Position numbers and translations under genes: made by a program
Part shown: in pieces, positions 34,691 through 44,975 of the stretch
Layout: each line of letters starts with the position of its first letter
Position numbering within the stretch: the stretch's first letter is position 1
Notes under the pieces: model-generated
Told to the model about the DNA's origin: nothing
Databases searched by the model: none
Seen by the model: only the letters and a program-made list of their open reading frames with translations
Source of the DNA: Methylotenera sp.
GTDB lineage: Bacteria > Pseudomonadota > Gammaproteobacteria > Burkholderiales > Methylophilaceae
Length of the DNA stretch: 64,000 nucleotides
Reading direction: 5' to 3'
Assembly: GCF_030684185.1 (NCBI RefSeq)
Contig: NZ_JAUXOY010000014.1
Coordinates: 404,001-468,000, forward strand

Positions 34691-35611
34691 CTAGTCTATT
34701 TTAATAGAGGCAATAGAGCGTGAGACTGCCAAATAGGAGCCAAGCCAGCCTATGAAAATGGCGAAACTAATAATGCCTAGAAATAATTGGCCGTTTATTA
34801 AAGGTAAACTGAAGTCGCTGCTGTACAAGTTAGATAGATCGGATACTGACAAATTGAACAATTTAACGACTAAAACCAGCATGATGGTTGCCAACAGTCC
34901 GCCAAGCAAGCCGTAGATGATGCCCGCGTACAAGAATGGCATGCGGATAAAGCTATTGGTTGCCCCTATCAATTTGCTGACGACCACTTCATCTTTTTGC
35001 GTGAGTATCTGCATGCGTATGGTATTGCCAATCACTACAAGTAGCGCAAGGGCAAGCAATACAGTGATAAACAATATGATTTTTTTACCAAGCGATAATA
35101 GTGCCGATAGTCTTTTTGCCCAATCGGTATTTAATAGGGCATGTTCTACGCCAGGAATTTTTTCCAATTCATTCTTAAGTGATTCAAGGGCTTCTGGTTC
35201 AGCAGATTTAGCTTGAATAAAAAATGCATCAGGAAGAGGGTTTTTATCCAATTCAGATATTTTACTATCTGTGGCGTTGTTAATTTCCGTCTTGCTTTTT
35301 AGTTCTTTCCAGGCTTGCGCCTTGGTGACTAAATGAAACTGTTTGATGGCGTTATTTTTTGCCAAAACCGCGTCAATGTCAGATACAGCGTCTTTATCTG
35401 CATCTAATTTTAGAAAAAGACTAATTTCGGTTTCATTTTGTATGTGATTAGTAAACTTGGATAAATGGTCTACACCCAAGTAAAACAAACCTGGCACACA
35501 CATAGCGACAGCAATCACCAGGCAAATCATAAAGGTAGGTAGTTTGTTACTACGCATACGACTAAGCACTAGTTTGATGGCTTGCCTATGTTGATTGAGC
35601 CAGTTATTCAT
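34691..35611 (-). CDS. ftsX: Cell-division protein FtsX
   Basis: Integral membrane partner of FtsE that controls periplasmic murein hydrolases at the septum. A cytoplasmic N-terminal stretch (LNQHRQAIKLVLSRMRSNKLPTF) is followed by a first helix (FMICLVIAVAMCVPGLFYLG). Next is a periplasmic loop with DPLPDAFFI-like sequence (KNPLPDAFFIQAK, KIPGVEHALLNTDW). Three C-terminal helices follow (KIILFITVLLALALLVVIGN; YAGIIYGLLGGLLATIMLVLV; LFLGIISFAIFIGWLGSYLA). It overlaps the end of ftsE by four bases. Confidence 0.95.
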   Translation of the reverse strand: MNNWLNQHRQAIKLVLSRMRSNKLPTFMICLVIAVAMCVPGLFYLGVDHLSKFTNHIQNETEISLFLKLDADKDAVSDIDAVLAKNNAIKQFHLVTKAQAWKELKSKTEINNATDSKISELDKNPLPDAFFIQAKSAEPEALESLKNELEKIPGVEHALLNTDWAKRLSALLSLGKKIILFITVLLALALLVVIGNTIRMQILTQKDEVVVSKLIGATNSFIRMPFLYAGIIYGLLGGLLATIMLVLVVKLFNLSVSDLSNLYSSDFSLPLINGQLFLGIISFAIFIGWLGSYLAVSRSIASIKID

Positions 35612-36294
35612 GATGTTGAGTGCTCGTTCTGAGTGAATTCAGCCTGTTTTAGTACGCCATGGTCAAGATGTAATGCCCGACTCTGTATAGCGCTCATGCC
35701 TAGCGCATCGTGCGTGGCAATGATGATGGTTACACCAACCTGATGAAACGCATGAAAAATCGCCATGATATCCGCCGCATAACTTGCATCTAAATTTCCA
35801 GTTGGTTCATCCGCAATCAATATAGACGGGCGACTCACTACCGCACGGGCAATCGCTAATCTCTGTTGTTCGCCGCCAGATAAGGTAATCGGCATGGCCT
35901 TTTCTTTATGAAGCAAACCCACTTTATCTAAGGCTGCTCGCACACGTTTTGCTGCCTCAAGGCCTGTGATGCCATTGATATGTAAAGGTAAAATGACATT
36001 TTCAAAGCAATTGCGGTCATACAGCAGTTTATGGTCCTGAAATATCAAACCGAATCGACGTCGCATGAACGGAATGGCGGATGACTTAAGTTTGCTGATG
36101 TTTTGGTTGGCGATGAGTACTGTTCCGCTGGTAGGCCGCTCAATGGCCGCAATCAGTTTAAGTAACGTACTTTTACCTGCGCCAGAATGTCCGGTCACAA
36201 ACACCAGTTCGCCAGCTTCAATATTAAAGCTGACATTTCTTAATGCTTCGTTGCTACCCGGGTAGCGTTTAGTGACCTGGTCAAATTTAATCAT
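35608..36294 (-). CDS. ftsE: Cell-division ATPase FtsE
   Basis: ABC-type ATPase that drives FtsX. Walker A is GHSGAGKSTLLKLI (near residue 36), the FtsE-typical RRRFGLIFQDHKLLYDRNCFENVILPL follows, then signature LSGGEQQRLAIARA, Walker B SILIADEPTGNLD and H-loop IIIATHDALGM. The 228-aa length is normal. It lies between ftsY and ftsX, 141 bases after ftsY. Confidence 0.96.
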   Translation of the reverse strand: MIKFDQVTKRYPGSNEALRNVSFNIEAGELVFVTGHSGAGKSTLLKLIAAIERPTSGTVLIANQNISKLKSSAIPFMRRRFGLIFQDHKLLYDRNCFENVILPLHINGITGLEAAKRVRAALDKVGLLHKEKAMPITLSGGEQQRLAIARAVVSRPSILIADEPTGNLDASYAADIMAIFHAFHQVGVTIIIATHDALGMSAIQSRALHLDHGVLKQAEFTQNEHSTS

Positions 36295-36435
36295 TGCTTT
36301 ACTTTATATGTATTGCTAGAAATTTTTATATGTATCGTTAAATATAGCTTTGATTATATCGCTAAATAGGCGAGGTTTAAAAATTGCTAAGTGACCGATT
36401 TTAGGATATTCAATCTGAGTTCTGTCACAATATAG

Positions 36436-37482
36436 TTACGAGTCTATCATCGCATCAATAAACTCGCTGGCATTAAACGGTCGCAAATCATCAATCGCCT
36501 CTCCAATACCTATATAGCGAATCGGGATAGGACGCGCTTCAGCAATGGCGGCAATTACGCCGCCTTTAGCCGTGCCGTCTAACTTACTTAGCACCAGCCC
36601 TGTAACGCCAAGTGCGTCATCAAAGGTTTTGACTTGGGTGACGGCATTTTGGCCCGTATTGGCATCTAACACTAATAACACTTCGTGTGGTGCGCCGGGT
36701 AAAGCTTTGTCCATCACACGTTTTACTTTGGCGATTTCATCCATTAGGTGCATTTGTGTAGGTAATCTGCCTGCTGTATCTGCCAATACGATGTCAATAT
36801 TCTTGGCGATGGCAGAATTGATGGCATCAAACATCACTGCGGCGGCATCGCCGCTTGTTTGCGAAACGACGTGTACATTATTGCGCTCGCCCCATATTTG
36901 CAATTGTTCACGTGCTGCGGCTCTAAAAGTGTCGCCTGCGGCAATTAATACGGATTTTCCTTCTGCTTGAAATGCATGGGCGAGTTTGCCGATAGACGTG
37001 GTTTTACCTGCGCCATTCACCCCGGCCAGCATGATGACAAATGGCTTGTGACCGCTGGTGTCCAAGGGTTTTTGTAGAGGCGTGAGTAAGTCAGACATTG
37101 CCGCTTTTAATGCAGCCTTGAGCTGCACAGTATCATCCAGGCTTTGCACTTTCACACGGTTTTTAATGTCGGCTAATAAGTTTTTTGTTGCGTTTACGCC
37201 AACATCTGAAGTGATTAAAATGGTTTCTAATTCTTCATAGACTTCAGCGTCAATTTTTCCACCGCCAAACAGGCTGGCGAGTTGATTGCCAAGATGTTTA
37301 CGTGTTTTGCTGAGGCTTTGTTTGAGGCGCTCACCCCAGCTTTGTTTTGGTTCTGGCTTGGGAGTGGGCTGCGTGTCTATTATTGGGGCAACTTGAGTCG
37401 CTGCTTCTGGTTCAGTGGCGGGTGCAGTGACAGCTTCAGGTATCGTGGGGTGGGCTGGTTTTTTTTTTAAAAAATCGAACAT
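36436..37482 (-). CDS. ftsY: Signal recognition particle receptor FtsY
   Basis: SRP receptor GTPase that targets nascent membrane proteins. A short acidic/proline-rich A region (about residues 10-50, EAATQVAPIIDTQPTPKPEP) precedes the N domain (SWGERLKQSLSKTRKHLGNQLASLF) and the G domain: GVNGAGKTTSIGKLA, DTFRAAAREQLQIW, DTAGRLPTQMHLMDEI, LSKLDGTAKGGVIAAI and YIGIGEAIDDLRPF. The A region is short compared with E. coli. It heads the ftsYEX cluster. Confidence 0.96.
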   Translation of the reverse strand: MFDFLKKKPAHPTIPEAVTAPATEPEAATQVAPIIDTQPTPKPEPKQSWGERLKQSLSKTRKHLGNQLASLFGGGKIDAEVYEELETILITSDVGVNATKNLLADIKNRVKVQSLDDTVQLKAALKAAMSDLLTPLQKPLDTSGHKPFVIMLAGVNGAGKTTSIGKLAHAFQAEGKSVLIAAGDTFRAAAREQLQIWGERNNVHVVSQTSGDAAAVMFDAINSAIAKNIDIVLADTAGRLPTQMHLMDEIAKVKRVMDKALPGAPHEVLLVLDANTGQNAVTQVKTFDDALGVTGLVLSKLDGTAKGGVIAAIAEARPIPIRYIGIGEAIDDLRPFNASEFIDAMIDS

Positions 37483-37579
37483 GGGTACTCAATATATTTT
37501 GATAAATGGCAGTTTGAATGTATGCCATTTTATCTCAATTTGAGGTCAGACTATGAACTTCCTTTTTAATGCCTGCCGA

Positions 37580-38020
37580 CTATTTTCTTTTGCTTTCAAG
37601 TAACTCAAATAACCCCATGCCGATGAGCATGGCGATAAGAAAAACGATGCCTTTAATGCTGCCCGCACCAAGTAAAACAAAAGCCGGGGCAGGGCAAATA
37701 CCAACTAACCCCCAGCCGATGCCAAAGACCATGCCGCCAATCACAAGTCGCTTATCAATAATACGCGAGGTAGGTAAATTCATGGGTAGCCCCAAAAAGC
37801 TGCTGCTACGTTTGCCTGCAATTTTGAAAGCCACTAGTCCAACGGCAATAGCGCCGCCCATAACCAGGCCTAATGAAGGATCCCACAGACCAGCCAAATC
37901 AAGAAAAGCCAAAACTTTGGCAGGGTCAGCCATGCCGGCTAAAATAAGTCCTAGTCCAAAAATTATGCCTGAAAGTAGTGCGAAGAATAAAGCAGCGGTA
38001 TTGCCGAAACGTCTTTTCAT
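37580..38020 (-). CDS. YeeE/YedE-family transporter subunit (DUF6691 type)
   Basis: Membrane protein of about 146 aa with four hydrophobic segments (NTAALFFALLSGIIFGLGLILAGM, LVMGGAIAVGLVAFKIAG, LVIGGMVFGIGWGLVGICPAPAFVLLG, GIVFLIAMLIGMGLFELL). The GWGLVGICPAPA motif with its cysteine is typical of the second half-protein of split YeeE/YedE sulfur transporters. ATG 38020 has an excellent ribosome site (AGGAGC) and starts MKRRFGNTAALF. A longer frame from 38131 would overlap the upstream gene in another phase. Partner gene at 38026-38460. Confidence 0.87.
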   Translation of the reverse strand: MKRRFGNTAALFFALLSGIIFGLGLILAGMADPAKVLAFLDLAGLWDPSLGLVMGGAIAVGLVAFKIAGKRSSSFLGLPMNLPTSRIIDKRLVIGGMVFGIGWGLVGICPAPAFVLLGAGSIKGIVFLIAMLIGMGLFELLESKRK

Positions 38021-38025
38021 TTTTT

Positions 38026-38460
38026 TTACGCTCCTAATATGTGACGCACAATAAATACCGTTAAGAAACCTGTACCCATAAAGGCCAATGTGGCAATGAT
38101 GGAGCGTGGTGATAGGCGTGAAATGCCACATACACCATGACCGCTAGTGCAGCCTGAGCCATAACGCGCACCATACCCAACGATTAAGCCTGCTATGATA
38201 AGCAGGCCGTAACCCGCATCAATTTTAATCTCTGGGAGCTGACCGAATAATAGCCAAATGACAGGCGCTATGATTAAGCCAAGTGTAAAAGCTACCCGCC
38301 AGCCTGCATCGTGCATGACTGGTCTGAAAAGGCCGCCAATGATGCCAGTAATGCCAGCAATGCGCCCGTTAAGCAGTATGAATAAAGAGGCAGAGATGCC
38401 AATAAGTGCACCACCAGCCAGAGCAGTCCAGGGTGTAAAGTTGTTCCAGTCGATCATCAT
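38026..38460 (-). CDS. YeeE/YedE-family transporter subunit
   Basis: Membrane protein of 144 aa, the first half of a split YeeE/YedE (sulfur-compound transport) pair. Seen are LAGGALIGISASLFILLNGRIAGITGIIGG, GWRVAFTLGLIIAPVIWLLFG, and the hallmark YGARYGSGCTSGHGVCGISRLSPRSIIATLAFMGTGFLTVFI, with conserved Cys residues that bind or shuttle sulfur species in the family. The downstream subunit begins six bases after its end. Thiosulfate or a related sulfur donor is the likely cargo; this is inference from the family. Confidence 0.88.
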   Translation of the reverse strand: MMIDWNNFTPWTALAGGALIGISASLFILLNGRIAGITGIIGGLFRPVMHDAGWRVAFTLGLIIAPVIWLLFGQLPEIKIDAGYGLLIIAGLIVGYGARYGSGCTSGHGVCGISRLSPRSIIATLAFMGTGFLTVFIVRHILGA

Positions 38461-38494
38461 AGATTTGCTGCCGTAACTTGTTTAGTTATAAATA

Positions 38495-38528
38495 AACAAG
38501 CCGCACACATCATGTGCGCGGCCTTGTT
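38495..38528. terminator. Hairpin after the FadL-type gene
   Basis: AACAAG-CCGC-ACACAT pairs with ATGTGC-GCGG-CCTTGTT with one bulge and one mismatch. It lies just downstream of the leftward porin gene and upstream of the YeeE pair. The T-stretch on the minus strand is interrupted (TTTATTTAT), so strength is moderate. Confidence 0.65.
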
Positions 38529-38546
38529 ATGCAATTATATATTAAA

Positions 38547-39806
38547 TTAAAGTTGCCAGCCGTAAGCAATACCAATTGAGTCTTGATACATATTTAGGTT
38601 GGCTTCGCCACCACCGAATGCCGCTGGAATAGATCCACTTCCATTCACACTTTCTTCAAAGGCATGTATGTACGAAAATGAGAGTTCTGATTTATTTGGA
38701 AGCACATAAGTTGCACCCAGTGTGAGGTGATCTTGCACTACGCCAGGTGCCAAGATATTAAATAACGTTTCACTTTTGCGAATTGGCTGCGTCGTATGGT
38801 TGTAACCTGCACGCAATGTAAGCGTGTCATTGTAGGCGTAGCTCGCTCCTAGTTTAACTGCAGTTACATCGCGCCATCCAAAGCCAGGGCCGTTAGAGGT
38901 GCCAAGCAAGTTGCCTGCAAACAAGTTGCTTGTTGACAAGTTTCCTACAGATTTAACATCGCTGTAATTGATGCGCTGTACGTCTGCAGCAACTGTAAGC
39001 TGCGGAGTGGCTTTGACAGCAATACCAATCCCATAAGTAGAAGGGATGTCAAAATCACCACCTTCTGCAAACAAGCCTTTGTATTTATCAAACTTACTCA
39101 TATAGGTTTTGCTTTGATAAGTAGCGCCAAGCGTTACAACATCGTTTAGTTGGCCAATCCAGCCAATATGTACACCTGCACCATATGAGTTGTCATGACC
39201 TTTGTTGGTAACCTCATTAGGCGCGGCTGATGTTTGTTGAGGTGTACCTATAGGCGCAGTGAAATTTTGCAAGCCTTTCGCTTCAAAGCGCTGGTATGCC
39301 AAATTGAGTGATACACCAATTGTGTTAGATGGAGTCATTTTCCATGTTGCTGTTGGAGCAACAAATAGTTGGATTAAATCTACGCCTGGTGGTGTAGAGC
39401 CAAGCAAAGGTACAGCCTTTTTGTAATCTGTATTCATGCCGCCATTGCCGTAAACGCTCACGCCAAATGTTACGTTAGGGTTGATTTGGCGGTTATAGCC
39501 AAATTCAGGAATGATAAAGTTTTCGGTATCGTTGGCATCATAGTCGCCATCAAACGCTTTAGATCCACCTGCAGTATCTACAAGTTGCGTTTCACGCTGC
39601 GGTCTAAACCAAGTCACACCAAAATCCACGCGGTCACCCACTAAGCCTAAGCCTGCTGGATTTGCAGCGGCAGCGAGCGCGTCTTGCGGTAACGCAATGC
39701 CTACGCCACCCATTGCTTGAGATTTTACGCCATAGCCATCGGTTGCGCTGGCTTCTGTTGTTGTCAAGAGTACAAGAAAGGGTAAGATCTTTTGCGTGTA
39801 TTTCAT
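38547..39806 (-). CDS. OmpP1/FadL/TodX-type outer-membrane channel
   Basis: Outer-membrane beta-barrel of 419 aa for hydrophobic compounds. It has a signal peptide (MKYTQKILPFLVLLTTTEASA), then the FadL-like N-terminal hatch sequence YGVKSQAMGGVGIALPQDALAAAANPAGLG. Amphipathic strands with aromatic girdles follow and the chain ends in an aromatic/hydrophobic strand (DSIGIAYGWQL). In methylotrophs the substrate may be an aromatic or lipid-like compound, but nothing here identifies it. A hairpin terminator follows. Confidence 0.88.
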   Translation of the reverse strand: MKYTQKILPFLVLLTTTEASATDGYGVKSQAMGGVGIALPQDALAAAANPAGLGLVGDRVDFGVTWFRPQRETQLVDTAGGSKAFDGDYDANDTENFIIPEFGYNRQINPNVTFGVSVYGNGGMNTDYKKAVPLLGSTPPGVDLIQLFVAPTATWKMTPSNTIGVSLNLAYQRFEAKGLQNFTAPIGTPQQTSAAPNEVTNKGHDNSYGAGVHIGWIGQLNDVVTLGATYQSKTYMSKFDKYKGLFAEGGDFDIPSTYGIGIAVKATPQLTVAADVQRINYSDVKSVGNLSTSNLFAGNLLGTSNGPGFGWRDVTAVKLGASYAYNDTLTLRAGYNHTTQPIRKSETLFNILAPGVVQDHLTLGATYVLPNKSELSFSYIHAFEESVNGSGSIPAAFGGGEANLNMYQDSIGIAYGWQL

Positions 39807-40102
39807 TGTATTGCCTTTATTTAGTTACGTTTATTATGAGGTTGGCACTTTATCAAGATGTGTTAATAAGTGAAAATACTTTATTGATATATACATATAA
39901 TAATTTCAAATAAAGGTCTTGGCAGATGATTGTGGTGAATAGTTTTTGCATGAACTAACGAGTATGCTTCTATGTCACATGACTAGTTTTGAATAGGAGG
40001 CAAGTCTGATGACGATTGCCACGCTATAATTCAAGCAACTTTATTAACCCCATATCGAAAACTACTTTTAAAAGTAAGATTAAAAATAGTGGAGAACTAA
40101 AC

Positions 40103-41464
40103 GTGCGTATCAAAAGTTTATTGATTTTTATATTGGCAATGCCGATAACGGTTTTTGCCCAAAGTGCTATCCAGGAATATAAGCTTAGTAATGGTTTAAA
40201 AATCATTGTGCAGGAGGATCATCGATCACCAGTAGTGGTGTCTCAGGTGTGGTATCGCGCAGGTAGTATAGATGAAGTGAACGGCAAGACTGGTGTGGCG
40301 CATGTGCTTGAGCACATGATGTTTAAAGGTACAAGCAAAGTGCCAGCTGGACAGTTTTCTCGACTAATTGCGGCGGCAGGAGGTAAAGAAAATGCCTTTA
40401 CTAGTACGGATTACACTTGTTACTTTCAGCAGCTGGAAAAATCGCATCTACCTTTAGCTTTTAAGTTGGAAGCAGACCGCATGGCCAACTTGAAATTGAC
40501 TAAAAAGGAGTTCGATAAAGAAATTAAAGTGGTGATGGAAGAGCGCCGTTGGCGCACTGATGATAAGCCGCAGTCGATGGTGAACGAGGCTTTTCAAGGC
40601 GCTGCATATCGAGCACATCCATACTCAAGGCCAGTTGTAGGTTTTATGAATGATTTGGAGAACATGACGTATGAAGACGCGCGCGAGTGGTATCAAAACT
40701 GGTATGCGCCGAATAACGCAACCCTGGTGGTAGTAGGGGATGTAAAGGCAAAAGAAGTATATAAATTGGCCCAGCAACATTTTGGTAAACTTAAGCCTAA
40801 AGTATTGCCTGCACGTAAACCACAAGTAGAGCCAGCACAAATAGGCGAGCGTAATGTCATAGTAAAAGCCCCGGCCAAACAATCATACCTGCTAATGGGC
40901 TATCACGTGCCAGCAATAGTCGACCCTGAAAACGACTGGGAGCCTTATGCGCTAGAAGTGCTTGCTGGTGTGCTGAGTGGTAATCCCGCATCACGTCTCA
41001 ATCAAAAGTTAGTGCGCGAAACACAGCTTGCTGTTGATGCCAGTGCTGGTTATGACATTTTGTCACGTGGACGATTAGCTTTGTTTGCTTTGGATGGCAC
41101 GCCAAGTGAAGGTAAAACCGTAGCAGAGCTTAAGGCGGCTTTGTTAGACCAAATTGAAAAGGTGAAGGCAGCCGGTGTAACAGTTGAGGAACTGGATCGG
41201 GTAAAGGCTGGAGTGATTGCAGCAGACGTTTATCAGCGTGATTCTATGTTCTACCAAGCGATGCAAATTGGTACTGTTGAAAGCATTGGTTTTTCATGGA
41301 AGATTTTAGATGGTTACCCAGCCAAGTTGCGAGCTGTTACACCAGAACAAGTGCAGGCCGTGGCTAAAAAGTACTTGCTGCAAGACAATCTCACAGTGGC
41401 GACTCTAGATCCGCAGCCGATGGACCCGAACGCCAAGCCGCAGGGCAAGCCTCACGTGCATTAA
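40103..41464 (+). CDS. M16 family zinc peptidase, catalytic type
   Basis: Secreted or periplasmic insulinase-family protease. A signal peptide (VRIKSLLIFILAMPITVFAQS) precedes the M16 domain with the inverted zinc motif HxxEH (GVAHVLEHMMFKGTS) and the downstream Glu in KVVMEERRWRTDD. The C-terminal M16 domain is complete. GTG 40103 is preferred because GGAG lies 8 bases before it; an upstream TTG at 40016 has no ribosome site and would bury the signal peptide. It pairs with the HxxEH-lacking M16 gene 100 bases downstream, a common heterodimer arrangement. Confidence 0.9.
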   Translation: MRIKSLLIFILAMPITVFAQSAIQEYKLSNGLKIIVQEDHRSPVVVSQVWYRAGSIDEVNGKTGVAHVLEHMMFKGTSKVPAGQFSRLIAAAGGKENAFTSTDYTCYFQQLEKSHLPLAFKLEADRMANLKLTKKEFDKEIKVVMEERRWRTDDKPQSMVNEAFQGAAYRAHPYSRPVVGFMNDLENMTYEDAREWYQNWYAPNNATLVVVGDVKAKEVYKLAQQHFGKLKPKVLPARKPQVEPAQIGERNVIVKAPAKQSYLLMGYHVPAIVDPENDWEPYALEVLAGVLSGNPASRLNQKLVRETQLAVDASAGYDILSRGRLALFALDGTPSEGKTVAELKAALLDQIEKVKAAGVTVEELDRVKAGVIAADVYQRDSMFYQAMQIGTVESIGFSWKILDGYPAKLRAVTPEQVQAVAKKYLLQDNLTVATLDPQPMDPNAKPQGKPHVH

Positions 41465-41500
41465 ACTCTCTTTGACTAGCTTAGGGCGCGCAGACTGCCG

Positions 41501-41524
41501 TTGCCTGAGCTGGTCGAACGGTAG
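41501..41524. repeat. Degenerate copy of the CCCTGAGCTTGTCGAAGGG repeat
   Basis: TTGCCTGAGCTGGTCGAACG plus GTAG resembles the arms at 25215-25269. With the preceding CTGCCG it can form a CTGCCGTT/AACGGTAG hairpin. It lies between the two M16 peptidase genes. Confidence 0.6.
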
Positions 41525-41564
41525 TTAAGTAATTTTAAAACATAACTTTCAAGGTAACCCAACA

Positions 41565-42890
41565 ATGAATTTGAAACATATAACAAAAATATTCATCATT
41601 AACCTTACTTTTTTGGCCTTCTCTGTAGGCGCACACGCTGCGGTTAAAATTCAGCAATGGCAAACCAGCTCAGGTGCTGAGGTTTACTTTGTGGAAAATC
41701 ATGATTTGCCAATTGTTGATTTAAGTGTGAACTTTGCTGCAGGCAGTGCGCGAGATACGGCAGAAAAATCTGGCGTGGCAGGCATCACAAAATACATGAT
41801 GACACTGGGTGCAGCCGGCATGAGCGACGAAGTTATAGCCAATAAAATGGCTGACATTGGTGCAATATTGGGCGGTAGTTTTGATGTGGACCGTGCCGCA
41901 TTCAAGTTACGTACATTAAGTAGCGAGCGCGAGAAAACACAAGCGCTGGATGTGTTCACGAAAGTTTTACAAAAGCCAGACTTCCCCGAAACGGTTTTAA
42001 CCCGCGAAAAAGCGCGCATTATTTCTGGATTGCAGGAATCAGCTACCCAACCCGAAAGCATCTCGAGTAAAGTTTTTATGTCCGCCATGTATGGCAAGCA
42101 TCCATATAGTTTGGATGAAAGCGGGGAGGTGGATACTGTTACCAAAATCAGCCGTGATGACTTGCAAGATTTTTATAACAGATTTTACGGCGCAAAAGGC
42201 GCTGTAATCGCCATGATTGGCGATTTAACGCGTGAGCAAGCCAGTAAAATTGCAGAAGATATTACTATTGGCTTACCCAAACCTACTGAGATTTTACCGA
42301 TCCCAGCCGTGGAGTATCCAACTAACGCTATTGAGCAACGTATTATTCACCCAGCATCACAATCTCACATTTTATTAGGTTACCCAGGTATCAAGCGTGG
42401 TGATCCTGATTTATTCCCTTTGTATGTGGGGAATTACATCTTAGGCGGCGGCGGTTTTGTGTCACGCTTAACTGAAGAGGTGCGCGAAAAACGCGGCCTT
42501 GTTTATAGCGTATACAGCTATTTTATGCCTATGGCTGAGTTAGGGCCTTTTCAAATCGGCTTGCAAACCAAGAAAGATCAGGCAAACGATGCACTTAAAC
42601 TGGTACGTGAAACTTTAGACAAATTTATAAAAAATGGCGTCACAGATAAAGAACTGAAAGCCGCAAAAGCCAATATTATTGGCGGTTTTCCTATGCGAAT
42701 TGACAGTAATGGGAAAATTTTAGAATATTTGGCTGTGATTGGCTTTTATAAATTGCCGCTTAATTACTTAGACGAATATAACAAAAAAGTAGCCAGTGTG
42801 ACTGCCGCACAGATTAAAGAGGCTTTTAATCGCCGCCTTAAACCTGAAAATTTTGTAACGGTGATTGTAGGCGACCCAAACGCGAAATAA
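41565..42890 (+). CDS. M16 family protein, non-catalytic partner
   Basis: Second M16 protein (441 aa) with a signal peptide (HITKIFIINLTFLAFSVGAHA). The HxxEH zinc motif is replaced by GVAGITKYMMTLG, so it is expected to be inactive alone. The C-terminal half has GGGGFVSRLTEEVREKRGLVYSVYSYF, the conserved substrate-binding Arg/Tyr region of partner subunits. By analogy with characterised M16B heterodimers it likely complements the active subunit encoded just upstream. Confidence 0.9.
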   Translation: MNLKHITKIFIINLTFLAFSVGAHAAVKIQQWQTSSGAEVYFVENHDLPIVDLSVNFAAGSARDTAEKSGVAGITKYMMTLGAAGMSDEVIANKMADIGAILGGSFDVDRAAFKLRTLSSEREKTQALDVFTKVLQKPDFPETVLTREKARIISGLQESATQPESISSKVFMSAMYGKHPYSLDESGEVDTVTKISRDDLQDFYNRFYGAKGAVIAMIGDLTREQASKIAEDITIGLPKPTEILPIPAVEYPTNAIEQRIIHPASQSHILLGYPGIKRGDPDLFPLYVGNYILGGGGFVSRLTEEVREKRGLVYSVYSYFMPMAELGPFQIGLQTKKDQANDALKLVRETLDKFIKNGVTDKELKAAKANIIGGFPMRIDSNGKILEYLAVIGFYKLPLNYLDEYNKKVASVTAAQIKEAFNRRLKPENFVTVIVGDPNAK

Positions 42891-42943
42891 CTATTTCAGT
42901 AGTAAAATGCAGTTCATTACTTAATAAACCTGCATACTTGAAA

Positions 42944-43504
42944 ATGGCTGATAAAAAATTAAATACTGTACGCATCAATGCTGGAGAATGGCGAAGCCGT
43001 TTAATCAAGTTTCCTGATGCTACTGGTTTGCGGCCTACGCCTGAACGTGTACGCCAAACAGTATTTAATTGGCTGGGGCAAGATTTAACCGGACAAGCAT
43101 GCCTGGATTTGTTCGCAGGGACAGGGGTGATGGGCTTTGAGGCGCTTTCACGCGGCGCCATAACCGCTACATTGGTAGAAAAGTCCATGCCAGCTTATAA
43201 GGCAATGTTGGAAAACAAGCAGCTACTTAAAGCTGAAAATGCTAATGTTTTACATCAAGACGCACTACAGTTTTTAAATACTAATAAGCAAAAATTTAAT
43301 CTTATTTTCCTAGACCCGCCCTACAACGAGGCTTGGCTGCCAAAAGTATTACCTTTGCTGGCAGAGCATCTACAAAATGAGGGTTTGGTGTATGTGGAAG
43401 CAGAATATGCTTTAGAGTCAACTCAAGGCAATGCTCAGGGCTGGCAAGTAATCAAGCAAAGCAGAGCAGGTAATGTGTTTTATCATCTGTTAAAATCAGT
43501 ATAA
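42944..43504 (+). CDS. rsmD: 16S rRNA m2G966 methyltransferase
   Basis: Methylates G966 of 16S rRNA. The N-terminus VRINAGEWRSRLIKFPDATGLRPTPERVRQTVFNWL is the classic RsmD start. The SAM-binding motif LDLFAGTGVMGFEALSRGA and the catalytic DPPYNEAW are intact. ATG 42944 is used; a TTG six bases earlier is less likely. It precedes coaD, the usual rsmD-coaD arrangement. Confidence 0.96.
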   Translation: MADKKLNTVRINAGEWRSRLIKFPDATGLRPTPERVRQTVFNWLGQDLTGQACLDLFAGTGVMGFEALSRGAITATLVEKSMPAYKAMLENKQLLKAENANVLHQDALQFLNTNKQKFNLIFLDPPYNEAWLPKVLPLLAEHLQNEGLVYVEAEYALESTQGNAQGWQVIKQSRAGNVFYHLLKSV

Positions 43505-43514
43505 CTAATGATAA

Positions 43515-44266
<752 letters not shown>

Positions 44267-44293
44267 CATTCGTAAAAATTTAAGGATATTTAT

Positions 44294-44683
44294 ATGCGTA
44301 TGCTACATACCATGCTCCGTGTCGGTAATATGGAGCGCTCAATCAAATTTTACACTGATATTCTGGGCATGAAAGTGCTGCGTCAGCATGATTTTCCTGA
44401 AGGAAAGTTTAGTTTAGCCTTTGTAGGTTATGGAGCAGAAAGTGACCATACGGTGCTGGAGCTTACTTATAATTATGGTGTCGAAAGCTATGAGATGGGT
44501 AAGGCTTACGGACATATTGCGATAGAAGTAGAAGATGCTTATAAAGCCTGTGAAGCTGTAAAAAATGCTGGAGGTAATGTGGTACGAGAGGCTGGACCAA
44601 TGATGCATGGCACCACGGTGATTGCGTTTGTAGAAGACCCTGACGGCTACAAAGTTGAGTTTATTCAGGCAGGCACTTATTAA
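44294..44683 (+). CDS. gloA: Glyoxalase I
   Basis: Isomerises the hemithioacetal of methylglyoxal and glutathione to S-lactoylglutathione. All metal ligands of the Ni-type enzyme are visible: H5 (RMLHTMLRV), E56 (TVLELTYN), H74 (YGHIAIEV) and E122 (YKVEFIQAG). Length 129 aa. A ribosome site (AAGGA) lies before the ATG. The detoxification fits the Entner-Doudoroff or ribulose-monophosphate carbon flow expected of this organism. Confidence 0.96.
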   Translation: MRMLHTMLRVGNMERSIKFYTDILGMKVLRQHDFPEGKFSLAFVGYGAESDHTVLELTYNYGVESYEMGKAYGHIAIEVEDAYKACEAVKNAGGNVVREAGPMMHGTTVIAFVEDPDGYKVEFIQAGTY

Positions 44684-44732
44684 TTAAGTTGTCTTGCTAA
44701 TGATGATGACTTGCTGATTAAATGTTATTGCC

Positions 44733-44975
44733 GTGTCTTGGTTTTTATACTTGCTCGAATGTAATAACGGTGCCTATTACGCAGGTATCACCAACGATTT
44801 GGACGCACGCTTTGCAGCACATGTTTCAGGCAAAGGCGCACGATACACGCGTGCTAATCCGCCTATCAAAATCATCGCCTCAAAACCTTACCTAGATCGC
44901 TCAGGTGCCAGTATTGCTGAAGCACAATTGAAGAGTTTACCTAGGCATAAGAAGTTGCAATATTTTGACGAATAA
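44733..44975 (+). CDS. GIY-YIG nuclease domain protein
   Basis: Stand-alone GIY-YIG domain of 80 aa (COG2827 group, like YhbQ). The motif appears as [16 protein letters not shown], followed by the conserved Arg in [20 protein letters not shown] and the late Glu in [11 protein letters not shown]. The start is GTG 44733. It is a putative structure-specific DNA endonuclease whose cellular role is unsettled. Confidence 0.88.
   Translation: MSWFLYLLECNNGAYYAGITNDLDARFAAHVSGKGARYTRANPPIKIIASKPYLDRSGASIAEAQLKSLPRHKKLQYFDE

Noticed and set aside
37580-38131. Longer reading frame for the DUF6691-type gene beginning MWHFTP
   Set aside because: It would overlap about 100 bases of the upstream YeeE/YedE gene in another phase, while ATG 38020 has a strong AGGAGC ribosome site.
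41565-42890. Second M16 gene as a degraded pseudogene because HxxEH is missing
   Set aside because: The reading frame is full length with conserved partner-subunit motifs. Loss of the zinc site is normal for this partner in M16 pairs.
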